DNA from: Vanilla planifolia | Taxonomy: Eukaryota > Streptophyta > Magnoliopsida > Asparagales > Orchidaceae | DNA: 64,000 nucleotides | Assembly: GCA_023846275.1 (NCBI GenBank) | Contig: CM043865.1 | Location: 32,440,412 to 32,504,411 of the forward strand | Direction of reading: 5' to 3' | Shown here: positions 48,801-59,093 of the stretch, one piece after another | Position numbering within the stretch: the stretch's first letter is position 1 | How the letters are laid out: each line of letters opens with the position of its first letter | Translations under genes and position numbers: made by a program | The notes under the pieces: model-generated | Seen by the model: only the letters and a program-made list of their open reading frames with translations | Told to the model about the DNA's origin: nothing | The model's database searches: none

Positions 48801-50859
48801 ACCTTAAGAAGGATCTTATAAAAGGATAATGGCAAAGATTATTAATAGAAGATGTACCTAGATGAGTTATGGTACCTTAAATGATGGATTTAAGATTCTA
48901 AGAAATAATCAAATTCTAAATAATAATTTGAATTAATAACAATATGATAAATAGAGTAATCCTAATGGAAGGATAATTTTTTGATGTAGTGAACCATAAG
49001 ATTGGAAACCTTAAGCTAATGAAAACATGTCTTTAAAAGTGTACTAGTAATTTGGCTATGAGACTTCCTAGAAAAGTATGCTAATTTATATGATAGTAGA
49101 CACTGACTTGAATTATAGGAGCATTGAAGATAGTTCTAGATTTTGTTGGGTCGTTGCACATTATTAATTGGCTACATCACATATTAGCCTAGTTTAAATT
49201 TGTGTTTATGTACCAAAGTGTATGGTGAGAATTGTATGTGATTAGAATTGTTAGTTGTTGAGTGTTAGATTATTTGACCTTATGATGCATGATAAATTTA
49301 AACTTCTATCATGGTCTAATTTAGAGCCTATAATATGAAAGATACTTGATAGATTATTAAGAAATATGAAAAAATGTCGTGTATCAATTAGGGTTAAGTA
49401 ATGTATATGGTATTTTAGAATTGTTCAAAGATCAGTGTTTAAAATTATAGTGTGGATTATTAAGTAGATGATAATATATTAAGCTTTATGCATATAATCT
49501 TACAAGTAATTTTTGTCACATCTAATTTTATACATATAAAATAAAAAATTTAAGATAAATTCTATGTGAAGTATTTTAATAGAAAAAAAAAGCAACTCTA
49601 ATTTTATATTACTACTTAGAAAATAAAAGTAATGGATAAAGCATACTTTTTATGATGGTATTTTATAATTTTATAGGTGTTAGCATTTGAAGCACTAAAG
49701 ATAAAAAAGGGAGACAAGATTATGGTTTTAGCTATGAAAAAACTTGGCTTAAAAGGATAATGATAGCAGGCTAAGATTTGGAGCCTTATTAAGGATGGTG
49801 ATATTTTGGTGATTAGATCAAGAGCATGAAAAGGTGGATGAAGAATTATCGATTTTAGTAGAGCTGAGAATTTGATTGGTTACGAGCTCTCCCGATGAAA
49901 TGTCCCTCACCTTTGATCTATGTCACTCACAGAGATTTGGTTGCCAACTCTCTTAGTGAAAAATCTCTCATCGTTAATTATTGTCTCTCACAAGGAAAGT
50001 TAAAACCTCTCCAATTAAAGTTGGGCACACACATTTTATTAACAAAAGTAAAAACACATAAACAAAAGAAATTTTTAATCTATAATTTTTTTCTTCATCA
50101 TAGTGAACATTCCTATTTATAAAGATCTCAATGATTCATCAATAATCTTTTTTAAAAAAATTAAAAAAAAGAAAAAAATTATAAATTTATTTAACATTAA
50201 GCATTTCTCAAATAGGCCATGCATTTCAAGCAATGGTAAAGGCGAGTGATGGTAACAACGAGCGATGAAATGGTGGGCAGCAAAACGATGGGGCGAGCAG
50301 TACTAGCAAAGCTAATGTCTGATTTATGGGTGACATGAGTCTCACAAAACTTCATGGGTTTGTGAGGACTGGTCGGTTCGCATTGATTAATGTGGACCGA
50401 TGCAGATCAAGTGGGTCATCATAGGTAAAAAGTTGACACGGGTCTAGTGGATCAACAAGGTTCCAATGTCAATTCGGGTCACACAAAAGAGCAGGTTGAC
50501 TAAGACAGCGGCAACAGCTGTTGACAGCGATGTGATAGTGAAAAATGACGGATAGTTGTAAGCAATGAAGACAACAAAAAACTTAATTTTAAGCATTTTT
50601 TGAAATAATATTTAACCAAATTTTGCACCAATTAACTTATAGAGCTAGTGTAATCTTGGTTTGGGTGTATTTGTAAGCTAATGTTAGATGCTCCTACATC
50701 CTTTGCCATCATCCTTATGGGTTTGGAAGGAGTACCAAATTGTCAGTGAAACATTGTGCATTCAAATAGTTGTTTCACATCTCATGCATCAATTTAGCTT
50801 AGTGGATTAATTCATCTAATGAGATTTTATACTTGATGTTATTTATATTTTATTATATA

Positions 50860-51280
50860 AATTGTTATATATACTTGATATTACTTGTTAATTTTACATC
50901 ATGACTCAAGGGTTCTTTATTGAGTCCTTAACTCACTCCCCCTTATATTTTTGCAAGTCAAAGAAGTTAAGAGTTACTTAAGAGTTAAAGTTTGGAGTAT
51001 TAGATTTGGTACATTAATTGGATGAACATTTTTATCTTGATTTTTTATTATTAGTAGTAGCATAGTCATTTCATTTATGGCTATCAATTTGTATTATTGA
51101 AAACATTGAATTATATAGGATTATTATGTATAGACATTAGATATTTGTATCTTATGTTATTTTATATGAAAATTGGCATTATACATAGCATGGTTTTATT
51201 TGTCTGTTGCTTTGGTATCATAAACACGTTAGCAAATATTAGCTGGTTACCCCTCTAAGGGAAACCAATTCTCGAATTAA
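50860..51280 (+). mobile_element. possible gypsy-type LTR 3' part (fossil)
   Basis: The phrase 'ccttaactcactccccctta' (about 50928) followed by AT-rich DNA and 'tagctggttacccctctaag' (about 51240) resembles the closing third of long gypsy LTRs in monocots as I remember them. No ends, primer site or coding region are visible. It is old and fragmentary. Confidence 0.25.
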
Positions 51281-52591
51281 ATGAGCAAGTAAAAGGATAT
51301 GATTCATTTTGGCAAATGCACTACAAGTATAATGATCAGAATAAGTTATCATAACTCCTAATTTGAATGTTAAGTCTAAGAAGTAAAATAGTAGTACGAT
51401 AGATGCATTGATTATATATGGGTTTTTTACACCCATGGATTTTAAAAAATTGCTGAAAAAGTTGGGTCTGACATACCCTTAACATTGACAAATAATAAAT
51501 TCGTGTTAACCACCAAATTATTTGGTAGTTGTCTCCATCCTTGAAAATAATTTTTTCTTTTGAATTTTGAGATTTAGGTTACAATTTTGATAGTTGTTTT
51601 GATGATAAATAAACATGTTTTTGAAGGGTTTAAGGTTATAATACTTGGTAATCAATTTGATAGCAAATCCCTTGTAATTACAGGAAGTAAAATTATCTTC
51701 ATTTAATTAAACATTTGATCTAATACCCTCAATCATAGAAACTAACAAATCTATAAGGGTAAGCGATAACACAAATTATAAGGTGTTTGGCTCCAACTTG
51801 TAATTATAGGAATAGTTTTCTTTGAAATTTTAGGTGTAGTCATAATCTTGATAAATGCTTCAATAATGCATGAACAAAAGACTTGCCGAAGGGTTTGAAG
51901 TTGTGAAAGTTGATAAATTAGGTAGAAGTCCAACAAAAGTTTTATGTAATGTTTGTGGGTAAGATTGTTGCTAAAACTTTTGCATGGTAAGTTTCCTTTC
52001 TTCACTTAGCTTAGGCAAGTTTGTTATTTTAAACAAAGATTTTTTAATGGAAGGTACATATTTCTATATAAATTTTAAACTTAAAATAAAAATTAACAAA
52101 GGTAAAAGCCTAAAGATAACTTCTCTTCAAGTTCTCATAAATTGATAACCTTAATTTAGATTTTCTCATAAATATTAAATATGTAGTATGCTGTTATGCT
52201 TTTCATATTGTAAAACATATAAATTATATTTAACACAATTGTAATCAAATATTAAGTTAAATAAAAAAAATACATATTATGATATAATTAAAATAATACT
52301 AACTTTTTAATGAAAGAGTAAAATATTTTTTTACATCAATTTACAAAGAATAAAAGTATGTTTTATTTTCTATATTATTTTTATTCTTTAAATTAAAAAC
52401 TTCTCAACAATTTAAAACTTAAAAAAAAAAATTTTAAAATGTAGGAAATAGAGACATAGAGCAATAAAACAAGCTTAATATTTCAAAGCTAGACACCATT
52501 AACCGTTGGTTCTGCACCATGGCAAAGCTCACCGCATGCACAAAGCGACGCTGCCTAATACTCCAAAAGGAAACATAATGGGAGACGCACT

Positions 52592-53347
52592 TCACCGGCA
52601 CATTCCACCCTCCACCACCGGCGCCTGCATGGCCTTCTGCCTCAGCAAGTTACCTTTCCATCCTACGTCGCAAACCAGCAAAAACTAAGCAACCCAAATC
52701 CAAAACGGGGGACACAGTAAAGAAACGCCGTACCCAAATGCAACCGGAAGCCACGGTTGCTGAGCTCTCTGTACTCTTGCGCGAGCGCGCAGGTCTCGCA
52801 ACAGAGGTGGACGATGCAGTCGGCGCACGGCGTCTCCTCCAAGTAGAAGAGGCTCCTCATCTTCGACCGGTAGAAGCAGGAGTACACCCATTGACATCCG
52901 CTTAAGCAGAGTATCAGCGCGTAAAGCCCTCCTCCGGCTTCGCATGCTGTATAAATTCAAAAGACGGAAGGGATCAACAGTGGATTCTAAGTCGGAGGAG
53001 AGCGACGGACTTACACGTCGAGCCACGGTCAACGACGCCGACAATGCGGCCGAAGGTGACGCAGGGGCAGAAGAAGGTCAGGCAGCCTGCGGGGATGCAA
53101 CAGAAAGGAGTTACTTATATGTGCGATGGGGAAGAATGAGAAGCGACGAGTGGGGGAGATTACAGTTCCCAACGTCATCGAAGCAGTCGCAGAGACCAGT
53201 GGACCACGGAGCCGGCGCCAGCATTTGGACAGGCAGGACAAGTGGGTACTGCACTGTTGTTATCGGCGGCGGAGGAGGAGGAGGTGGCGGCGGTGCCGAA
53301 GGGGGAGGATATTGGTACGTGGTTGATTCCGGCGTTGTCTGTTCCAT
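52592..53347 (-). CDS. PLAC8-family protein (cell number regulator / plant cadmium resistance type)
   Basis: Exons on the minus strand are 53347–53164, 53086–53015, 52946–52734 and 52662–52592, giving 540 nt and 179 aa. The N-terminus is Pro-rich, with an unbroken P10 run at residues 19–28. Next come WSTGLCDCFDD (about 48–58) and the family signature CCLTFFCPC (62–70). TFGRIVGVVDRGS follows, then a hydrophobic segment (about 91–103), the Cys-rich CADCIVHLCCETCALAQEYR and the C-terminus WKGNLLRQKAMQAP. The last exon is fixed by this conserved W-x-G-N ending. Family members are small membrane proteins linked to organ size or to cadmium/zinc efflux; which role applies here cannot be told. ATG 53347 sits in 'tccATGG'. 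The three introns are only 77, 68 and 71 nt. Confidence 0.9.
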
Positions 53348-53454
53348 GGAGAAAGGAGACTGGATTTCGCGTAAGGATGGGCAGATTTGAATTGCATTTT
53401 GATGAAAAGGCGCCCGCTTCGGGAGAGCCGCGATTGGAGAGCGGTTGGTTTGAA

Positions 53455-53545
53455 TAAACCGTCGTCGTAGAAATCAAACCGATCCATCTCTCGGTCCGAT
53501 TTGTAATAAACAGATGCTCTAACCAACTGACTACAAGAGCATGTG
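53455..53545 (-). other. tRNA-like / SINE-head-like relic
   Basis: Read on the minus strand, 'gtcagttggttagagcatct' resembles the D-arm and A box of a tRNA (canonical TAGCTCAGTTGGTTAGAGC). About 40 nt further, 'ggtttgatttc' resembles a decayed B box. The D-stem does not pair properly and no acceptor stem forms, so it is not a functional tRNA. It could be a tRNA pseudogene or the head of a tRNA-derived SINE. It lies about 110–200 nt upstream of the PLAC8 start codon. Confidence 0.35.
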
Positions 53546-56431
53546 CTTTTAATGAGCAAAAGATAACTTGCTTAACATATGAACACTTTCACCTGCACAA
53601 AGCTAAAAAAGCCCCATAAAATGTGAAGACTAGGATCTTGAACTTGAATCATAGGCAAATTTTTAATGAATAAGGAAAGAGATATCAAGAGGATCCTAGA
53701 GAGAAATTTTAATATAACATAACAAAAGGATCAAAAAGAGCCTAATATATAAAATGTTCATATTGGTTATTGACCTTGCACTAAATCTCAAACAATGGTC
53801 TAAAAAAATAAAGTTTTTATTGAGTTTGTTTAAATTAATGAGTTTTATCATATTACTTATGAGAATCTAAATTATTTTTAATAGTCTCTTCTTCTCAAAT
53901 TGTTTTACATTTTTTTAATTATTTTACTATTTTTTAAGTTAAATGTTTATTTATTATTTCACTTACAATTAGACTTTTAGTCTATAGCTTATTTAAAATC
54001 ACATGGAGTGGTGAAATAAACTTGCCTAAAGAGAGAGATACCATGGCTATTTAAAGAGAGGCATTGTGGCGGTGTTATAGACAAAGATGATGTGATTATC
54101 AGAGTTATCTAACAAACGATAATTGTGTTTGACACTACGTACACAGTTAATCAAAAGTTCTTTGCATAATCACATAATACAATAGATGATAAATAGGATG
54201 AGACCACAAATAAGTCCAAGTATAGAATCTAGTCTACACCAACTGTAACAAATGAAATAAGTTACATAACAACACTAAAACTTAATAGCACCAAAAAGAT
54301 ATATTAAACAAAAATCTTTCGAAATAGTACTATATCTCAATTAGAACCATGGGAATTCTCTTAAATGATCTTATCAAAACCTATAATGATTGCACTAAGA
54401 TGGTTAAAGTAAACCAACAAAACTTCAGAAAAAAAAGAAAAAAATGAATTTCACAAATTCAAATAAATAGGAGAAAACTAACATATACATGAAAATGGTG
54501 ACATCAATAAGCCAAGCATTCCTCAACTAAATTACTGAACATGAGAATCCTGATCCCATAGCAATGCAGTGAAGGTCACCTTTTATTAAGAGACGATGAG
54601 CATTGAATGCTTTTGAAAGCAAAATAGTGCAATCATTTATTTACACAAAGCATTGATATTGAAAGAATATGAAGTAATGAAGCGAGCTGAACACAAGCAT
54701 TTGATCCTTTGAGTTATCTAAAGTAAGCCATGTAATAAAAATTAACCATTGGGTTAAGAAATCAGTTCACTGAATCCACAGAAAATATAAAATGCAGTAG
54801 TTTCTTAACACAGCTTGGTTTTACAAAGAATGAAACTGGTGACCTTACTAATTACAACATCTGAAACACAAGCAGAAATAAAGAACTCTTTAATCTATGC
54901 TGCAGAGACAACAGCTCACTGTAAAACAGCAGTAGATTGACTAAACATTTTAGTTTAAAGAATTAGGGACATCAATACATGCATGAAAAATAAGTCTGCG
55001 ACTGACTAAACCATCGTTAACTACAGTATTAAACACAATATCAATACATGCCATATGCAATTTGGTAAAAAAAAAATTGTAATACGTAATGAAAATGAAA
55101 AGTTTTAGATCTCACAAAAGGCAGCAATGAAGGTTCATAAACATCATACCCTTCTGCCTTTTATATGGAGGAAGTTATGCTGGTTTACAAATTCCAAAGC
55201 AAATAGAAAAACGTGCAGTTCCTGATTAAATCATGGCTTGAAACGATGCAATTGGAGAGCCGATTGATTGATTGCATCTAAATTGAAAATGGGAAAAATG
55301 TAATTCATTAATACATGTTAATGAAATGTACAGGAACATAAAGCATTTCTAATTTACAACCTACTAAAAAGAAATCAGCTCATGACTACCAAAATTTCAT
55401 TACAAATTAACAGAAGATAAAACCCACAACCTACAGCAATCGAGGAAAATATATCTAAACTTTGTACAATATCAAGTAAACAAAGATATCGTGCATGCAT
55501 TTAATAAATAGACCAATTGTATTGCATGCAAATGTCTGTAAAGAAAATGGATAATAGATATAAAGTACTTAGTCAAATAGAAATCATTAATTTAGGCCCA
55601 TCAATGTCTCAGATAGGTAAAGCCAGATTCCTAAACACTGCAACTTGGGGATCTAGTGGAACCTAATGACTTGCTCATTATAGTTGTTTTGATAGGCTTT
55701 GATCCAAGATTTCAAACTTCCTACAGCGACTTTTTCTTGAAACTTCCTACAGATTGGGAGAAGCTAGGGATCATTTCAAAATTCAAGGTTCTGACAACAA
55801 TATTAGTTCCTACTAGTGGTTCAAAAGGTTTTGAAGGTCTCTTGTAAAAAACTTATGCTTTAGTTTTAGCATTGGCCTTCCTTAAACCTCCCGTAACCTC
55901 CCATATAAAAGTTGAGTTTCTTGTGTTCTAAAGCCCTTGTAATTTCCCAGGTAAAAGATGGGTTTCATGTATTGTTCTTCAGAAATGGATCAAAACTTCG
56001 GTCTCCATAAAACCACAACTTCACTGCTGCATTTGTGGTTCGCTTTCAATCTTGGCTTGACCTTGTGTTTTCAATTGCTTTGTCCTCTCATGGAGCTTCT
56101 TGGAAGTTCTTAAAGATAAACATTGATCAAATGATCCATAAATTCACATTTGAAGATCGCTCACTTGTGGACATGAATATAGCCTTCCAAACAAAAAATG
56201 ATAAAATCAAATTAGAAGGCATGTCTCGCTCTCACCTCATCACTTTCTAAAATGCTAATTAATGCATCTTTCTTTTTAGGACTAGTAGTTGCACCTGTCT
56301 TTGACGCCAATGTTACATGTAACATAATCTTCCTAAGAAAGAAAAAGAAACCGCATAAAATTCAAAAGAATGTACACCAACAAGCAAAAAATAAACTTCT
56401 CTAAACGACTAATTCACATATAATCAATTGT

Positions 56432-56760
56432 TCAACAGCATCCCCAAACCTCATCTTCAGAATCAGTCTCTGAGCACCCACTCCGTTCTTGGCAATTGAA
56501 GCATTCAGGGAGGTCCCATTCTGCTGAAAATTTCTTTAACATTAGATAAAACTCCATGAACAACAACAAGCAGTGAAGCAAGAGGTGGTATTCGATGCTT
56601 GTGATTGCAAGAAGACCAAAAGCTTTCAAACCAGAAAAAAAACTAATAAGAAATATAAACAGTTTCACTAATGAATCTTGAGTGACTCCATCCTCTTTTG
56701 CAGGAACCATCTTATTGATAGCAGCAGCTTTTTGGGCAACATCTATTCAAAGCAAGCAAA
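56432..56760 (-). pseudogene. unrecognised gene-like fragment
   Basis: On the minus strand an acceptor-like 'ctttgaatag' is followed by a protein-like segment beginning DVAQKAAAINKMVPAKEDGV. Further on there is a second protein-like segment, ASIAKNGVGAQRLILKMRFG, in another frame. Composition and codon use are more gene-like than the surroundings. I do not recognise the family. It may be a fragment of a host gene carried here, or chance. Confidence 0.22.
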
Positions 56761-56889
56761 GTTTAGTAAGGGCATGGTATAAAGAAAAAAACCAAAGCAT
56801 ATGCAATCATCAAATCTCTGCTTCATTATAGTCACTATGTGATCCGTCACTTTCATTCTCTACTTCTTAGTTATAGCCCTTTGTTTCCT

Positions 56890-57840
56890 GATGTGATAAT
56901 TTTCTGCTTACAACGGGATAAAACAAACAGGTTGTCACATATTAATTAAAATTAGCACTTCACAGCAATCATTTAATTTCAAAGCAAACAGTATGCCTTT
57001 CCCATTCTTTACTCCAGTTATTAATAAAATTTAGGTGGAATTTGATATTCATTCCTAAAATCATAGATCAATTTCATAAATTTTACTGCCCTCAAATAAC
57101 ATTTGAGAGGGTTGTTAATCAGAGCAAAACAAATATTACAGAAATGACAAGGCGCAGCATAAAAACAGGAGTATATAGAGGACATGACGATCTACAATGT
57201 TACATATGACAATGAGGGAACATGACAACATTAAAAAAACAATGGATTATGATATGATAATAAGTATCACTAAACAAAGCTATCACTTACATTCATTATA
57301 TTTTTTTTGTAATAATTTCGACTGTTTGCACTTTCATGGGGGCAATAACTTTCTGCATAAAACTACTAGGCTGTCACATATAAATTAAAACTTCAACTGG
57401 AATGTCATCGCTTGACTTGAAAGCAAACAGAAGTAAATCTACAATAGCATTCTTCTACTCAAATCTACTATCAAACTCAATGCTCTCAGATGACCACCTT
57501 TTTCAAAGGCATAACTTTTCCTTTATTACAATTGTTGGAAGATTTTTAAATGGAACAGCAGTTTTATGTGATTTCCCTTCCTGGAAATCATATATCAACA
57601 TGTTCTCGTAAGAGTTATTAACCTCTAATAATAACTGAGAGGATAGCTAACCTCAATTAAAAAAAAGCATTGCAAAAACAAACAATGCAATATGAACTGT
57701 AAAAGATTTTTGCTGAAAACTCTATAGAGTATATGGTGATCTAAAATATTCCATATGATAATTAGTATGCAATAAATGTTAAAAAAAAACAATTGATCAT
57801 TATACAAACACGATGACAACTACAAATCTTATGGCTGCAT
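56890..57840. repeat. degenerate duplication, unit about 440–550 bp
   Basis: Matching phrases occur in the same order in both halves. 'ataattttctgctta' (56897) matches 'ataactttctgcata' (57346). 'gttgtcacatattaatt' (56932) matches 'ctgtcacatataaatta' (57371). 'tttcaaagcaaacag' matches 'cttgaaagcaaacag'. 'gatctacaatgttacatatg' (57190) matches 'gatctaaaatattccatatg' (57739). The second unit is about 110 bp longer. No coding content is seen. Confidence 0.6.
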
Positions 57841-58143
57841 GGTTTATAAACCCATATATACTCTATAGGTGTAATTAGAGGTCAGACTCAGCCAACTTTG
57901 TAAAATCATTCTATCTTGGCATAATACAGAAAGCATCACTATAACCTCAATTTGATAGCCCTATTGGACATTAACCTTGTTCCACATTAAGGTAATAGAA
58001 GAAACCAGCATAATTGCTGAGATTTACCAGATTATAGGAGTAAAAATATTTGGATAACAACAACAATTTGCAAAATGCCATCCCACTAATGAGTCAGGTA
58101 TAGATTTATTTGACCCCAACTCAAATCCAATCCATGACCATCA

Positions 58144-58158
58144 GCAAGTTGAGTTTTC
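58144..58158. repeat. target-site duplication of minus-strand LINE (3' side of element)
   Basis: The 15-bp 'gcaagttgagttttc' is identical to 59079–59093. Confidence 0.85.
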
Positions 58159-59078
58159 CTGAATACTTGTTTCTTATTATCAAAAGGGGCCGAAGCCATA
58201 CAGGTCATCCCCAATTATGGGGGTTCAAAAACAAAATCAGTAAATAGGAGCTTTTTAAGCGATTTGGGTAGGGGCATACCCCTTTCCCAGAAGAAATCAG
58301 CAAAACAGGCCCTCTTGGCAATCCAGTCAGCGGGGGCATTCCCCTCGCGAAGAATGTGAGAGAAACGTGTAGTCAGTCTGTGCCTAGCATAATGAAGGGC
58401 ATCTGAAAAGACGTGGGAGTCCGTAAGGTGATTAAGCAGATGAGTCACCTCCTGAATAGCAGTAGTCGAATCTGTCTGGAACTCAATAGCCATGGAATGT
58501 TGAAGCTTTGTCATAGCCAAGACAAGAGCTTCAAATAGCGCATGAGCCTCCATAGTGTTACTGGAGTGTGAAATAAGGGACTTACCCAAAGCAACAAGCG
58601 GTTGGCCAAGGTGATCTCTAGCAATAATGCCAATCCCCGCAGAGTCTCCAGAAACAGCAGCATCACAGTTGATAATGAGCCATCCTGTGGGGGGAGGAAG
58701 CCAAATGGAGGTAAAGTGACCCAATGGGTGTAGCTTCCTACTGGACAAGGATGGAGAGTGGAGAGGATGTGACGCAATGGCATTGACCTCAAATTTGATC
58801 TTGCGAGTAAGAACACTATAGCTAAAAGTAGGGCTCTTATGCATCTTCAAATTGCGGTTAGCCCAAATGTAATACATAGCTGTAGAGATCACCGCAAGGT
58901 GATAAGCCATATCCTCCCTTCTAGCCCCAGGCCAACCTGTGGCCGAGAAGATGCAAGCAAATGTGCTATCCGAATCAATCAAAGGCAACCCCTGCAACAA
59001 ACCAATCGCGACAGCAGAAGTGCCTAACATATGATCAAACCAAATATGTTGGGCATGCTTGCAAGTCCAAAAGACATG
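58159..59078 (-). mobile_element. 5'-truncated L1-type LINE with target-site duplication and an uninterrupted ORF
   Basis: The minus strand is open from 59078 to the stop at 58215 (287 codons; the first ATG is at 59030). It begins in the last part of the zinc-binding region (HVFWTCKHAQHIWFDH) and runs through an RNase H domain with the acidic residues in place: NCDAAV, MEAHALFEAL and FQTDSTTAIQ. It closes with REGNAPADWIAK and DFVFEPP. The 3' tail is short and A-rich. Exact 15-bp copies of 'gcaagttgagttttc' flank it at 58144–58158 and 59079–59093. The C-terminal fragment has no break, so the insertion is fairly young, but it lacks endonuclease and RT and cannot move itself. Confidence 0.88.
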
Positions 59079-59093
59079 GCAAGTTGAGTTTTC
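59079..59093. repeat. target-site duplication of minus-strand LINE (5' side of element)
   Basis: The 15-bp 'gcaagttgagttttc' is identical to 58144–58158 and sits exactly where the LINE reading frame begins. Confidence 0.85.

Larger units (their letters stand above)
45797..52591. other. gene-free AT-rich intergenic region
   Basis: I see no supported gene in this 6.8-kb stretch. It holds a degenerate tandem repeat at 48330–48800, a GC-richer patch at 50205–50560 that I cannot classify, and a possible gypsy-LTR-like piece at 50860–51280. Open frames here (for example 49895–50122 and 51751–52005) are short and without motifs. Confidence 0.7.
53546..58143. other. mostly gene-free region between PLAC8 gene and minus-strand LINE
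   Basis: This is AT-rich sequence with no convincing gene. It holds the unrecognised gene-like piece at 56432–56760 and the duplicated block at 56890–57840. Short plus-strand open frames at 55656–55847 and 56035–56250 have no recognisable motif. The remainder shows nothing I can name. Confidence 0.65.

Noticed and set aside
46386-50560. A single large element bounded by similar GC-richer patches at about 46.4 kb and 50.2–50.5 kb
   Set aside because: The patches share only short words such as 'gactggt' and 'gtgggtca'. There is no convincing inverted or direct terminal repeat.
53455-53545. Functional tRNA gene
   Set aside because: The D-stem lacks a base and does not pair, the anticodon stem has a mismatch and no acceptor stem forms, so only a relic is called.
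52944-53559. Plus-strand 148-codon frame and other minus-strand frames over the PLAC8 gene
   Set aside because: They overlap the four PLAC8 exons in other frames. Only the minus-strand spliced frame gives the family Cys motifs.
56035-56250. 71-codon plus-strand frame as a small gene
   Set aside because: No homology is recognised, the start context is weak and there is no partner exon. It is likely random.
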